38,689 nt of DNA from Pseudomonadota bacterium (lineage in GTDB: Bacteria > Pseudomonadota > Gammaproteobacteria > Burkholderiales > Burkholderiaceae_C). The DNA is taken from assembly GCA_018240325.1 (NCBI GenBank), contig JAFEFZ010000263.1:1-38689 (forward strand), in the 5' to 3' direction. Numbering within the stretch: the first letter of the stretch is position 1; each line of letters opens with the position of its first letter. Positions 1-8,833 of the stretch are shown here, in pieces. A program made the translations under genes and the position numbers. The notes under the pieces are model-generated. The model ran no database searches. It was not told the DNA's origin and saw only the letters and a list, made by a program, of their open reading frames with translations.

Positions 1-3000
1 ACGGCATCGAGATCGTGCTCGTCGTCGAAGGCATCGGCACGTGCGCAAGGGGCGGCGCCGGCCGCCATCGGCGCCGCGGCAAAGGCGGTGAGGGCCGCCG
101 ATCCCAGCGTGTCGCCGGCAGGCGGCACGGCAGGCGCCACGGCGCCGGCGGGCGCCGGCGGCACGGCCGCAGCCGCAGCCGCAGCCGCAGCCGCGTCCGA
201 CAGTGCCGCCGTGCCCTGCCCAGCCTGCGGTCCGGCTTCGGCTTCGGCTTCGGCCTTGGCTTCAGCTGCGGCTACGGCATCGGCATCGGCATCGGCATCG
301 GCATCGGCATCGGCATCGGCATCGGCATCGGCATCGGCATCGGCCTCGAACACGGTCACCGACCCGGGCTGCGCGGCGCCGCTCGTCGCGGCGGCCGCCG
401 CCTGCTCGGCCGCCGTCAGTTCGAGTTCGTGCCGGGCCAGGCGCTGGCGCAACACCGGCGGCACCACCCGCAGGAAGCCGGCCGCGAACTGGTGCAGCAG
501 TTGCCGGATCTCGTCGGCCACGTCGCTGAACAACTCGGGTTCGCCGGCGCCGGCATGGCCGGTCTGGCGCGAGCGCGCCAGCGCATGCTCGAGCGCCCGG
601 GCCAGCGTGGACAGCTCCACGTAGCCGACCGTGGCCGAACTGCCGGCCAGCTTGTGCGCCAGCGCCACCGTGGCTTCGTCCACCGGGCGGTGGGCGGCCT
701 CGAGCCCCCACTCCGCCAGGTCGGTGCACAGCCGGCGCGACAGCTCGTCAGCCTCGTTCAGGTAGATGTTGAACAGCGGGATGCCGATGCGCAGATCGCC
801 GATCTGCTTGTAGGCCTCTTCCTCTTCCTCTTCCTCTTCCTCTTCTTCGCCGGCTGCCGCGGCCGCCGGTTGCGCCGCCGGGGCGATCTCGTCGAAGCCC
901 GACGGCAGCTCCAGCTCGATGCTGGTGTAGATGGCGTCCGCCGACGAAGCCTCGGCCTCGTCGGGCTCCAGATCCAGCTCCGCGGCCGGCTCGCCGGCGA
1001 AGGCGCCGGCCGCTGCGACGCCGGCCAGGCCCGGGCTGGCGCCGCCGGCTGCGTGCGCCCAGGCCGGCGCATCGGCTTCGAGGGTGGAAGGGCCGCTCCC
1101 GGGTTGCGCGGCTGCCGCTTGCGCCGGCAGGTCATGCGGATCGGGCAGGCCGCCCAGATCCGCCAGGTCGGCCAGATCCGCCAGATCGGGCAGTTCGTCG
1201 AGTTCGGCGACCTCCGGCAAGGCGGTGCGCGCTGGTGCAGGCGGCGGCGCCGCCGTCGGCGCGGCTGCGGCGGCGGCGCCGAAGTCGAGCGCAAAGGCGT
1301 CGGCTGCCGCCGGATCGGCTGCCGCCGGATCGGCTGCGGCCGGCGCGGCCGCGCTGCCCAGATCGAGCTCGAAGCCGAAGTCGGCGCGCGCGGCACCGAT
1401 CGGCGCCGCAGCGGCGGGTTCGGCCTGCGGCGCCCCGAAGTCGAGCTGCAGATCCTCGGCGCTGGGCAGATCGGGTACGCGCGCGCGCAACGCGGCACCG
1501 GCCGCGGCGCGTGCGTCGCCATCGATGTCGGCCACGGGCAGCGCCGGCGCGGCGCCGATCGACGCTGCGGCCATCGGCACTGCAGCCATCGGCGCGGCGG
1601 CCATCGGCGCGGGGTGCAGCGCATCGGCGGCGGCGATCAGCGCGGCGCCGTCCTGCGGTGCCGGCCGGCCGGCGGCGATCGCCTCGACCCAATCGCCGAG
1701 CTCGCCGAGCGCGCGCTCGGTGAAGCGGCGCAGCTCGGCGTCGAGCTGCGGGTTCTCGGCCAGGCGCGCGTTGTACAGCCGCTCGCAGGCCCAGGCGGCT
1801 TCGCCGAAGGCCCCGAGCCCGACCATGCGCGCGCTGCCCTTGAGCGTGTGGCAGGCGCGGCGGATCAGCGTCAGGTCGCCGAGGTCGCCGGGCGCGGCGG
1901 CCAGCCGTGCGAGCGCGTCGTGCGCGCCTTGCAGCACTTCGCGCGCCTCTTCGATGAAGATCTCGCGCATCTCGGCATCGTCTTCGAGGCCGGTGCCGCC
2001 GCCGGCTGCGGGCGGCGGCGTCAGCCGCACGGCAGCCGGCTGCGGCGCGGGTTCGGGCCCCGGCGCCGGTTGCGCCAGATCGGCCACCGCCTGCGCGAGG
2101 CTGGCGCGCGCGGCTGCGCGCGCAGCGGCGTCGTCGCCGGCGCGGTCCAGCGCCGCGCGGGCCGACACCATCGTCTCGGCCAGCGCCCGCTGGTCGGCCA
2201 GCAGCGCCTGCTGCGACAAGCGCTGCAGCCCGAGCTTCAGGTCGGCGTCGGGCAGCGTGCCCTGCGCGAGCGACTGCGCCTGCGCGACCAGCTCCGGCGC
2301 CGGGCCCGCGGCCTCGTCGAAGCCGCCGAAGGTCGACAGGCGGCTCGCGCGCCGGCCCATCACGGCGCGCAGCCGGCCCTCGGCCGCGTCGAAGCGGAAC
2401 AGCGCGCGCGCCATCTGCGGCTGCACGCTGAGCATGTCGATCAGGAAGCCCAGCGCGCCCAGGTTGTCGGCCAGGCGGTCGAAGGCCGGCTGGTGGGCGC
2501 TGCCCTGCAGGTCGATCTCGGCCTGGCTGAGCCGGTCGACGTCGTCGCGCATGCGCAGCACCGCCTGCGACGCGTGCTCCAGGTCGAGCACCGACAGCAC
2601 GCCGCGCATCGACTGCAGCTGGGCGGGCACCGGGATCAGCAGCTCGCGCTGCGCCGGGTCGCGGAAGTACTGGTCGATCTGCTTCTCGACTTCCGACAGC
2701 GACGCGCGCAGCTCCTGCACCACGCTGCCCATCGTCTGGCGGTCGGACACGCGCCGGTACAGCTCCTCCATCCAGGGCTCGAGCGGCTGCGCGGCGCGGC
2801 CTTCGCCGACCTGGCGGATGCGCTGCGCGAGCCGCTGCACGCGCCCGGCGACCAGCGGCTGGTCGAATTCGCCGTCCTCGAGCGACGCATCGAGGTACAG
2901 CACGCTGGTGGCCACTTCCATCGCCAGCGCCGGGCTCGGCGCGGTGCCGGCCGCCAGCGTCTGCGCGACCGCACGCTGCAGCGCATCGGCCAGGATCTCG

Positions 3001-4106
3001 CCCGACGGGTACAGCCGCTTCAGCGATTCGCCGACCAGCGCGAACTGCTCGGCCAGGCCGCCGGCGCGGTGCGCCTCGCCGCCGGCGACCGCCGACCACT
3101 GCTCGGTCGCGCCGGCCACGCGCTTGCGCGCCTGCGCGATCAGCGCCGGGTCGAAGCGGCCCAGCCGCACCGCCAGGTAGTCGAAGGCGGCCGACTCGTC
3201 GACCGCGTAGGCCGCGCGCACCGCGGCCAGCCGCGGCGCCGCTTCGGCAGCGTCGGGCGCGCGCGCGTGCGCGCAGAAGAACAGCAGGTCCAGCGCCAGC
3301 CGGTCCGAGACCTCCCGCTGGCCGGCCAGCGCCATGCGCAGCTGCGCCAGCAGCCGCGAGCTGATGCGCTTGGTGTAGACGTCGGCGTCGAGCAGCCCGC
3401 CGGCCTGCGCGTCGTAGAACGCCGCGGCGAGCTGCCACACCTGGCCGAGCGGGCCGTCGGCATCGGTGCCGGCGCCGAGGCCGGCGCACAGGTCGCTCAT
3501 GCGCGCCATCGCGGCGCGGTCGGGCGCGCGCATCATCGCGAGCACCTGGGTCTCCATCGCGTCGCGCGCCGCCGCGTCGGCCGTGCGCGGCGCGGCGCTG
3601 GCGTCGGCCGGCAGCGCCTGCCACTGCCATTCCTCGCGCCACAGGTCGGCCGGGTGCACGCGGTCGGCGCCGGCCAGCTGCTGCAGCTTCAGGTACTGCG
3701 GGAACAGCGCCAGCGTGGGCACGCCCTTGCCGGCGAGCTTGCGGCCCAGGTAGTCGAGCACGCCGAAGGAGGCCGATTCCACCGCCTCGGCCGCGGCCGC
3801 GGTCAGCAGCTGGGGCTTGGCGACAAAGCGCTGCACCGCGGCTTCGCTGGCGCGCAACACGCGCGCCGGGCCGGGCAGCCCGATCATCTCGAGCGCGCCC
3901 ACGCTCTGGTGGATCTGCGCGCGCGCGCCGCGCAGCACCGCCGGGTCGACGCGGTCGAGGTCGGATCCGGCCTGCGCCTCGGCTTCCTTCAGGTGGCGGC
4001 GCAGCGCCTTGTTCGCGCTGTCCAGCGAACGGCGCAACTCGCCGTGCACCCACGACAGGGTGCTCAGGTCGTCCGGCGGCACGTCCTCGACTTCGGCGTT
4101 CAGCAT
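1..4106 (-). CDS. pilL: PilL/ChpA-type chemotaxis histidine kinase, N-terminal part (cut by window edge)
   Basis: This is the CheA-like kinase of the type IV pilus chemosensory (Pil-Chp) pathway, which controls twitching and surface responses through PilG and PilH. About 1368 residues are inside the window; the kinase core, CheW-like domain and receiver expected at the C-terminus would lie beyond the left edge. The protein opens MLNAEVEDVPPDD. Two phosphotransfer (Hpt) signatures are visible: HTLKGS with His753 and HKLAGSS with His1151. Between and after them are long Ala/Pro/Asp linkers, a run of 11 glutamates and an (Asp-Ala)11 tract. The start lies 24 bases after the pilJ stop, as expected for an operon. 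ChpA of Pseudomonas aeruginosa likewise has several Hpt-like domains; only two with a clear histidine are seen here. The family is secure from the Hpt motifs and the gene order, but the kinase domain itself is not visible. Confidence 0.88.
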   Translation of the reverse strand, partial: MLNAEVEDVPPDDLSTLSWVHGELRRSLDSANKALRRHLKEAEAQAGSDLDRVDPAVLRGARAQIHQSVGALEMIGLPGPARVLRASEAAVQRFVAKPQLLTAAAAEAVESASFGVLDYLGRKLAGKGVPTLALFPQYLKLQQLAGADRVHPADLWREEWQWQALPADASAAPRTADAAARDAMETQVLAMMRAPDRAAMARMSDLCAGLGAGTDADGPLGQVWQLAAAFYDAQAGGLLDADVYTKRISSRLLAQLRMALAGQREVSDRLALDLLFFCAHARAPDAAEAAPRLAAVRAAYAVDESAAFDYLAVRLGRFDPALIAQARKRVAGATEQWSAVAGGEAHRAGGLAEQFALVGESLKRLYPSGEILADALQRAVAQTLAAGTAPSPALAMEVATSVLYLDASLEDGEFDQPLVAGRVQRLAQRIRQVGEGRAAQPLEPWMEELYRRVSDRQTMGSVVQELRASLSEVEKQIDQYFRDPAQRELLIPVPAQLQSMRGVLSVLDLEHASQAVLRMRDDVDRLSQAEIDLQGSAHQPAFDRLADNLGALGFLIDMLSVQPQMARALFRFDAAEGRLRAVMGRRASRLSTFGGFDEAAGPAPELVAQAQSLAQGTLPDADLKLGLQRLSQQALLADQRALAETMVSARAALDRAGDDAAARAAARASLAQAVADLAQPAPGPEPAPQPAAVRLTPPPAAGGGTGLEDDAEMREIFIEEAREVLQGAHDALARLAAAPGDLGDLTLIRRACHTLKGSARMVGLGAFGEAAWACERLYNARLAENPQLDAELRRFTERALGELGDWVEAIAAGRPAPQDGAALIAAADALHPAPMAAAPMAAVPMAAASIGAAPALPVADIDGDARAAAGAALRARVPDLPSAEDLQLDFGAPQAEPAAAAPIGAARADFGFELDLGSAAAPAAADPAAADPAAADAFALDFGAAAAAAPTAAPPPAPARTALPEVAELDELPDLADLADLADLGGLPDPHDLPAQAAAAQPGSGPSTLEADAPAWAHAAGGASPGLAGVAAAGAFAGEPAAELDLEPDEAEASSADAIYTSIELELPSGFDEIAPAAQPAAAAAGEEEEEEEEEEEAYKQIGDLRIGIPLFNIYLNEADELSRRLCTDLAEWGLEAAHRPVDEATVALAHKLAGSSATVGYVELSTLARALEHALARSRQTGHAGAGEPELFSDVADEIRQLLHQFAAGFLRVVPPVLRQRLARHELELTAAEQAAAAATSGAAQPGSVTVFEADADADADADADADADADADADAVAAAEAKAEAEAEAGPQAGQGTAALSDAAAAAAAAAAVPPAPAGAVAPAVPPAGDTLGSAALTAFAAAPMAAGAAPCARADAFDDEHDLDA
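276..341. repeat. Hexanucleotide tandem repeat, 11 perfect copies, in pilL
   Basis: Eleven perfect GGCATC units lie within pilL. Read on the minus strand in the pilL frame, each unit encodes Asp-Ala, giving an (Asp-Ala)11 linker, followed by an Ala/Glu-rich stretch. The unit length of six keeps the frame whatever the copy number. Confidence 0.97.
816..848. repeat. Run of 11 glutamate codons in pilL
   Basis: A TTC/CTC alternation on the plus strand reads as eleven consecutive Glu codons (GAA/GAG) in pilL. It sits about 55 residues before the second Hpt histidine and acts as an acidic spacer. It is simple-sequence DNA and may vary in length between strains by whole codons. Confidence 0.96.
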
Positions 4107-4130
4107 GCGATTGGCATCCGGCGATGGGAC

Positions 4131-6068
4131 TCAGGCAACCTTGAAGCGCGCCACCGACTGCTTCAGCTCCTCGGCGCTGCGCGACAGCTCGCGCACCATC
4201 TGCGCCGTCGAGCGCGTGCCGTCGCCGGTCTGCTCGGTCACCGCGAAGATGTGCTGGATGTTGGACGCGACCACGCTGGCCGACGCGGCCTCGCTCGAGG
4301 CCTGCGCCGAGATCTGGCCGATCAGCGCCGACAGCTGCCGGGTCACCCGGTCGATGTCGGCCAGCGCGGCGCCGGCGGCGTCGGACAGCTGCGCGCCCTG
4401 CACCACGCCGTGGGTCGAGCGCTCCATCGCCGCCACCGCCTCCTGGGTGTCGGTCTGGATCGTGCGCACCAGCACCGCGATCTGCCGGGTGGCGTCGGCC
4501 GAGCGCTCGGCCAGGCGCTGCACTTCCTCGGCCACCACCGAGAAGCCGCGCCCGGCCTCGCCGGCGCTGGCCGCCTGGATCGCGGCGTTGAGCGCGAGCA
4601 CGTTGGTCTGCTCGGTGATGTCGCCGATCAGCTCGGTGATCTCGCCGATCTCCTGCGACGACTCGCCCAGCCGCTTGATGCGCTTGGAGGTGTCCTGGAT
4701 CTGGTCGCGGATCGCGTTCATGCCGCCGATCGTGTTCTGCACCGCCTGCAGCCCGGTCTCGGCCGCCTGCAGCGACTGGTCGGCCACCTGCGCGGTCTGC
4801 TGCGCCTGCGCCGACACCTCGTTGATGCGGTCGGCCATCTGCAGCACCGACTCGCCGGTGTCGCGGATCTCGCGCAACTGCTCGGTCGAGGTCGCCAGCA
4901 GTTCGGTCGAGGTCTGCTCGACCTGCTGGGTGGTATCGGTCACGCGCGCCGCGGTCTGCTGCACCTGCGACACCAGCATGCGCAGCTCCTCGACGGTGTA
5001 GTTCACCGAGTCGGCGATCGCGCCGGTGATGTCTTCGGTGACGGTGGCCTGCTGGGTCAGGTCGCCCTCGGCCACCGTCTGCAGCTCGTTCATCAGGCGC
5101 AGGATCGCCGCCTGGTTGGCGTCGTTCACGCGCTTGGCCTCCTGCTCCTGGCGCTCGGCCTCGAGCCGCTGGCCTTCGGCCTGGCGCGCACGCGTGGTCT
5201 GGCCGCCGACGAACAGGCGCAGCACGCCGGCGCCGCCGCCGGCCAGCATCAGCCCGAACACGGCCAGCAGCGCCAGCTGCAGCGGGCCGGCGCCGCCGGA
5301 TTCGGCCAGCAGCCGCTGCGCGGTCTGCAGCCCCTGGCGCATCGCGTCGGCGTCGGCGACGATCGCGCGCCGGGCCGCAGCCGCCGCCTCGGCGGCTGCG
5401 CCTTCGGCCGGCTGGCCCTGGGCGAGCAGCAAGGCGACGTTGCGCTCGGTCCTGGCTTGCAGCGGGGCGATCGGGCCGAGCACTTCGCGCACCGCCGGCT
5501 GATGGTCCTGGCCGGCGGCCAGCCCGCGCAGCGCGTCGGCCAGCGCCTGGTTGCTGTCCTTCAGTTCGCCCGGCGCCGCTGCCTCGCCCGCACCCGCCAG
5601 CAGCGCGGCCTTGGCCACGCGCTGCGTCTGGGTCTGGGCCTGGCCGGCCAGCGCCGCCAGCTCGACGCTGCGCTGCGTGCCGGTGTAGACCATGGCGGCC
5701 ACCGCAGTCAGCCCCGCCAGCCCGACGCCGAGCAGGCCCAGCAGGATGCGCTGCTGCTGCCGCGCACCCAGGCGGCCGAGCAGCGGCAGGCCGCCGGCCG
5801 ACGCTGCCGAGCCGTCCGCCGCCTGCAAGCCCGCGCGGCCGCCGTCTTCGGGCAGTTCGGAAACCGGGGCTTCGGACAGGATCGACGAGTCGGCCAGCAT
5901 CGATGCGCCGACCGGCTCGACCACGGCCGGCCTGCCGGCGCGCGGCGGCAGCAGCCGGTCATCGTCGTCCGGATAGGCGGCGGCGAGGTCGTCGAGCTGC
6001 GAGCGCCGGATCGCGTCGCGCTGCGCCAGGTCGCCGGGCCGGCTGCTGATCTTGTCCATGAAGCTCAT
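4131..6068 (-). CDS. pilJ: Methyl-accepting chemotaxis protein PilJ
   Basis: PilJ is the membrane receptor of the Pil-Chp system; it signals to the PilL kinase through the PilI coupling protein. The 645-residue protein starts [13 protein letters not shown], with an SD-like GAGG about 7 bases upstream. A cytoplasmic N-terminal stretch of about 105 residues is followed by membrane segment 1 (about 108-128), an Ala/Gln-rich periplasmic region, membrane segment 2 (about 262-286) and a long coiled-coil signalling domain. The conserved hairpin tip contains [16 protein letters not shown] followed by [14 protein letters not shown]. The C-terminus lacks a pentapeptide tether for CheR/CheB. The N-terminal extension ahead of the first membrane segment is longer than in most receptors but is common in betaproteobacterial PilJ. 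The gene sits between pilI and pilL. Confidence 0.95.
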   Translation of the reverse strand: MSFMDKISSRPGDLAQRDAIRRSQLDDLAAAYPDDDDRLLPPRAGRPAVVEPVGASMLADSSILSEAPVSELPEDGGRAGLQAADGSAASAGGLPLLGRLGARQQQRILLGLLGVGLAGLTAVAAMVYTGTQRSVELAALAGQAQTQTQRVAKAALLAGAGEAAAPGELKDSNQALADALRGLAAGQDHQPAVREVLGPIAPLQARTERNVALLLAQGQPAEGAAAEAAAAARRAIVADADAMRQGLQTAQRLLAESGGAGPLQLALLAVFGLMLAGGGAGVLRLFVGGQTTRARQAEGQRLEAERQEQEAKRVNDANQAAILRLMNELQTVAEGDLTQQATVTEDITGAIADSVNYTVEELRMLVSQVQQTAARVTDTTQQVEQTSTELLATSTEQLREIRDTGESVLQMADRINEVSAQAQQTAQVADQSLQAAETGLQAVQNTIGGMNAIRDQIQDTSKRIKRLGESSQEIGEITELIGDITEQTNVLALNAAIQAASAGEAGRGFSVVAEEVQRLAERSADATRQIAVLVRTIQTDTQEAVAAMERSTHGVVQGAQLSDAAGAALADIDRVTRQLSALIGQISAQASSEAASASVVASNIQHIFAVTEQTGDGTRSTAQMVRELSRSAEELKQSVARFKVA

Positions 6069-6121
6069 GTGCACCTCTAGCTGATGCTCAGGGCCGGCGC
6101 CGCGCGGCCACGGGTATGGGG

Positions 6122-6646
6122 TCAGGCGGCCACGCCGAGGAACGGCTCGCTGGCGGCCAGCGCAGCCAGCTCGATTTCCTGCCACACGCGGCCGTCGGCG
6201 TCGCGCCAGCGCGCACCGGCAAAGGCGGGCCGCGGCGCGGGGCCGTCGTCGGGATGCGGCTGCAGCTGCCCGATCTGGCGCAGCCCGGCGAGCCGGTCGA
6301 CCAGCAGCGCGCAGTTCACGCCGAGCATGGGGTTCAGCGCCAGCAGCCGCGCGCCTTCGGGCGGCGCGCCGCCGGCGCTGCGCAGGCCGAGGAACACGCC
6401 CAGGTCGACCACGCCATGCAGGCCGCCGCGCAGGTTGGCGACCCCGGCGAACCACGGCTGGGTGTGCGGCACCGGCAGGGTCCGCCCGACGGGGAAGATC
6501 TCGCCCGCCTCGTGCAAGGGGAAGAGCACGCCGCAGCCGGCGCATTCGACCGCCAGCCACGCGCGCTGCGCGGCTTCGGTGCGCGCCGCCTGCATGCGCG
6601 TGGCGAGCCGGTCCTGCAGTTGGCGCAGTGCTTCGCGGTTGGACAT
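6122..6646 (-). CDS. pilI: CheW-like coupling protein PilI
   Basis: PilI is a CheW-domain adaptor that links the receptor PilJ to the kinase PilL in the cytoplasm. The 174-residue protein starts [14 protein letters not shown] and ends in [12 protein letters not shown]. The core shows the CheW pattern: WLAVECAG, a beta strand around [13 protein letters not shown], then [19 protein letters not shown], which matches the conserved G-x-x-N-x-R-G segment of CheW. The gene lies 53 bases upstream of pilJ and 55 bases after pilH, in the usual pilGHIJ order. Its identity rests on both the CheW pattern and the position. Confidence 0.92.
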   Translation of the reverse strand: MSNREALRQLQDRLATRMQAARTEAAQRAWLAVECAGCGVLFPLHEAGEIFPVGRTLPVPHTQPWFAGVANLRGGLHGVVDLGVFLGLRSAGGAPPEGARLLALNPMLGVNCALLVDRLAGLRQIGQLQPHPDDGPAPRPAFAGARWRDADGRVWQEIELAALAASEPFLGVAA

Positions 6647-6701
6647 CTTCAGAGCCTGTGCAGCGAACGATCGCCGGCGTGGTTCATGCCCTTATCGGCA
6701 C

Positions 6702-7067
6702 TCAGGCCAGCGCCTTGATCTTGCGCATCAGCTCGTCGGCATCGACCGGCTTGACGATGTAGTCGCGCGCGCCCTGGCGCATGCCCCAGACCTTGTCGGT
6801 CTCCTGGTTCTTGCTGGTGCACATGATCACCGGCACCGCCGCGAAGCGCGGATCGCGGGTGATCGCGCGGGTCAGCTGGAAGCCGTTCTGACCCGGCATG
6901 ACCACGTCCATCAGGATCAGGTCGGGCTTGTCCTCGCTGAGGCGGCGCATCGCCTCGTCGCCGTTCTCGGCGGTGCGCACCGCGAAGCCGCGCTTGCCGA
7001 GCAGATCGGACATGTAGTGCAGCTCGGTCTTCGAGTCGTCGACCAGCAGGATCTTCTGGATGGACAT
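6702..7067 (-). CDS. pilH: Response regulator PilH (single receiver domain)
   Basis: PilH is a CheY-like single-domain receiver that takes phosphate from PilL and tunes pilus motor output, probably pilus retraction. The 121-residue protein starts MSIQKILLVDDSKTE. The acidic pair is in LLVDDS, the phosphoacceptor is Asp54 in LILMDVVMPG, the switch Ser/Lys region is MCTSKNQ, and the conserved Lys-Pro is in IVKPVD. There is no output domain. A GAGGAG Shine-Dalgarno lies just upstream of the ATG. It follows pilG by 48 bases and precedes pilI by 55. Confidence 0.94.
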   Translation of the reverse strand: MSIQKILLVDDSKTELHYMSDLLGKRGFAVRTAENGDEAMRRLSEDKPDLILMDVVMPGQNGFQLTRAITRDPRFAAVPVIMCTSKNQETDKVWGMRQGARDYIVKPVDADELMRKIKALA

Positions 7068-7115
7068 CGGCGCTCCTCGGCAGGCGCGGCGGGCGTGGGC
7101 TGCGGCGGCGGCGCT

Positions 7116-7523
7116 TCAGGCCGCCCGGCCGCCGAACTGCTCCACCGCGCGCAGCAGCTGCTCCTTGGTGAAGGGTTTCGTCAGGTATTCCTCGGAGCCG
7201 ACCATGCGGCCCCGGGCCTTGTCGAACAGGCCGTCCTTGCTCGACAGCATGATCACCGGCACGTGCGCGAAGCGCGGGTTGCGCTTGATGATCGCGCAGG
7301 TCTGGTAGCCGTCCAGCCGCGGCATCAGGATGTCGCAGAAGATCAGCTGCGGCACGTGGTCGTTGACCTTGGCGAGCGCGTCGAAGCCGTCCTCGGCCAG
7401 CACCACCTCGTGGCCGCCCTGGCGCAGGAAGATCTCGGCGCTGCGGCGGATCGTGTTGCTGTCGTCGATGACCAGCACCTTCGTGCCGGGCGGCGCGCCG
7501 GCAGCGGCTTCGTCGATGTCCAC
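7116..7523 (-). CDS. pilG: Response regulator PilG (single receiver domain)
   Basis: PilG is the second CheY-like receiver of the pilus chemosensory system and generally promotes pilus extension. With the GTG start chosen here it has 135 residues, opening with VDIDEAAAGAPP. It shows the acidic pair in VLVIDDSNTIRRS, phosphoacceptor Asp64 in IFCDILMPRLDGYQT, the LSSKDG switch region and the LTKPF lysine. An ATG lies 12 codons further upstream at 7559, but a strong AAGGAG at 7533-7538 sits 9 bases before the GTG and falls inside that longer frame, so the GTG is preferred. The gene follows rubredoxin, a layout common in Burkholderiales. Confidence 0.92.
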   Translation of the reverse strand: MDIDEAAAGAPPGTKVLVIDDSNTIRRSAEIFLRQGGHEVVLAEDGFDALAKVNDHVPQLIFCDILMPRLDGYQTCAIIKRNPRFAHVPVIMLSSKDGLFDKARGRMVGSEEYLTKPFTKEQLLRAVEQFGGRAA

Positions 7524-7532
7524 GGGGCGGGT

Positions 7533-7538
7533 CTCCTT
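7533..7538 (-). promoter_or_regulatory. Ribosome binding site deciding the pilG start
   Basis: AAGGAG on the minus strand lies 9 bases upstream of the GTG at 7523. It supports the GTG over the upstream in-frame ATG at 7559, which has no comparable site. Confidence 0.65.
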
Positions 7539-7562
7539 GGCGTGCGCGGCGGCCGGCACGGT

Positions 7563-7739
7563 TCAGTCGAAGCGGACCATCTCGAAGTCCTCCTTGCGGG
7601 CGCCGCATTCGGGACAGGTCCAGTTCATCGGCACGTCCTGCCAGCGGGTGCCCGGCGCGACGCCGTGCTCCGGGTCTCCGACGGCTTCGTCGTAGATCCA
7701 GCCGCAGATCAGGCACATCCACTTCGCGGGTTCGTTCAC
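7563..7739 (-). CDS. Rubredoxin
   Basis: This is a small iron protein that carries one electron on a single Fe bound by four cysteines. The 58-residue form chosen here begins at a GTG (VNEPAKWMCLICGW) and ends DFEMVRFD. The two CxxCG knuckles are Cys9/Cys12 (CLICGW) and Cys42/Cys45 (CPECGA), with the conserved WIYDE and PGTRWQDVP segments between. A longer frame reaches an ATG at 7823, but the extra residues do not look like rubredoxin. It is the first gene of the minus-strand run leading into pilG and is separated from it by about 39 bases. Its link to pilus signalling is only positional; the role here is unknown. Confidence 0.93.
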   Translation of the reverse strand: MNEPAKWMCLICGWIYDEAVGDPEHGVAPGTRWQDVPMNWTCPECGARKEDFEMVRFD

Positions 7740-7752
7740 GGTGCTCGCATCA

Positions 7753-7774
7753 CTACAATGGCCGGGAATTGTAG
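7753..7774. promoter_or_regulatory. Dyad CTACAAT-N8-ATTGTAG between the divergent rubredoxin/pil and thiD units
   Basis: A perfect 7-base inverted repeat with an 8-base spacer places a TACAAT hexamer on each strand. The minus-strand copy (7773-7768) is a plausible -10 box for the rubredoxin-pil unit, about 28 bases from the GTG. The plus-strand copy could serve thiD with a long leader. Neither has a strong -35 at ideal spacing. It may be overlapping divergent promoters or an operator. Confidence 0.45.
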
Positions 7775-7888
7775 GCACGGGGTTTCCGGAAAAACCAAGT
7801 TCCGATCGGTACCTACGCAACATTCCTCAGTTTGCGCTAGAGGTTCACGGAATCGCCCGCAAGCCCTTGACCGCGCAGGATCCGACCG

Positions 7889-8833
7889 ATGACCGCCCCT
7901 GATCCCACCGCCCCGACCGACCCCGAAGAGCCGCAGGCCCCGGCCTGCGTGATGAGCTTCAATGTCAGCGAGCCCAGCGGCGCCGGCGGCCTGGCCGGCG
8001 ACGTGGCCACGATCGCGGCGATGGGCGCGCATGCGCTGCCGGTGACCACCGGCATCCTGCTGCGCGACACCGCCGAGATCTTCGAGCACCACCCGCTCGA
8101 CGCCGAACTGGTGGCGCAGCAGGCGCGCTCGATCCTCGAGGACGTGACGCTGGCCGGCTGGAAGGTCGGCTTCCTCGGATCGGCCGAAGGCGTGAGCGCG
8201 GTGGCCGAAGTGCTGTCCGACTATGCCGAGCTGCCGCTGGTGGCCTACCTGCCGTCCTTGAGCTGGCTGGAAGAGGACGAGCAGCAGTCCTACCTCGACG
8301 CCTTTCGCGAGCTGATCCTGCCGGCCACCGAGGTGCTGGTGGGCAACCACCAGACGCTGAGCGACTTCCTGCTGCCCGACTGGGAGCAGGAGCGCCCTGC
8401 AAGCCCGCGCGAGCTGGCGGTGGCCGCCGCCGGGCACGGCACGCGCTACGTGCTGGTGACCGGCGTGCTGCTGCCCGGCAAGGGCGGCGAGGGCTTCATC
8501 GACAACGTGCTCGCGTCGCCGCAGGGGGCGGTCACCGGCGAAAAGTTCGAGCGCTTCGACGCCGGTTTCGTCGGTGCCGGCGACACGCTGTCGGCGGCGC
8601 TGGCGTCGCTGCTGGCCGCCGGCAGCGAGCTGCAGGCCGCCGTCGGCGAGGCGCTGACCTTCCTCGACCAGAGCCTGGACGCCGGCTTCCGGCCGGGCAT
8701 GGGCAACGTCGTGCCCGACCGCTTCTTCTGGGCGCTGCCGCCGCCCGACGAAGGCGCCGAAGCCGACAACCCCGAGGAACTGCCGGCCGACGACGGCCCG
8801 GCCAAGCACCTGGTCAGCCGCCGTGTCCACTGA
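7889..8833 (+). CDS. thiD: Hydroxymethylpyrimidine/phosphomethylpyrimidine kinase
   Basis: ThiD phosphorylates 4-amino-5-hydroxymethyl-2-methylpyrimidine, and then its monophosphate, in thiamine synthesis. The 314-residue protein is a ribokinase-like fold: the substrate-binding start is [18 protein letters not shown], and the C-terminal anion-hole motif is [12 protein letters not shown]. The first 18 or so residues (Pro/Asp-rich) precede the conserved domain, so the true start could be slightly later, but AGGAT just before this ATG supports it. The C-terminal 25 residues are an acidic tail beyond the usual domain. The last 11 bases overlap the GTG start of hemL, suggesting co-translation; both genes act in cofactor synthesis. 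Confidence 0.88.
   Translation: MTAPDPTAPTDPEEPQAPACVMSFNVSEPSGAGGLAGDVATIAAMGAHALPVTTGILLRDTAEIFEHHPLDAELVAQQARSILEDVTLAGWKVGFLGSAEGVSAVAEVLSDYAELPLVAYLPSLSWLEEDEQQSYLDAFRELILPATEVLVGNHQTLSDFLLPDWEQERPASPRELAVAAAGHGTRYVLVTGVLLPGKGGEGFIDNVLASPQGAVTGEKFERFDAGFVGAGDTLSAALASLLAAGSELQAAVGEALTFLDQSLDAGFRPGMGNVVPDRFFWALPPPDEGAEADNPEELPADDGPAKHLVSRRVH

Noticed and set aside
276-341. Tandem units considered as a CRISPR array
   Set aside because: The units are only 6 bases with no spacers and code for a dipeptide repeat inside pilL.
1132-4053. A 973-codon minus-strand frame overlapping pilL
   Set aside because: It is a shifted frame of pilL rich in Arg and Gly; the true frame carries both Hpt motifs.
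15-6080. A 2021-codon open frame on the plus strand opposite pilJ and pilL
   Set aside because: It is low-complexity Arg/Gly/Gln/Ala sequence with no family likeness, while the minus strand gives clear PilJ and PilL. It stays open because of GC codon bias.
7116-7559. Longer pilG starting at the ATG at 7559
   Set aside because: The strong AAGGAG at 7533-7538 lies inside that frame at ideal distance to the GTG at 7523, and the extra residues are not receiver-like.
7563-7823. Longer rubredoxin starting at 7823
   Set aside because: The extra N-terminal residues overlap the probable promoter dyad and do not resemble rubredoxin.
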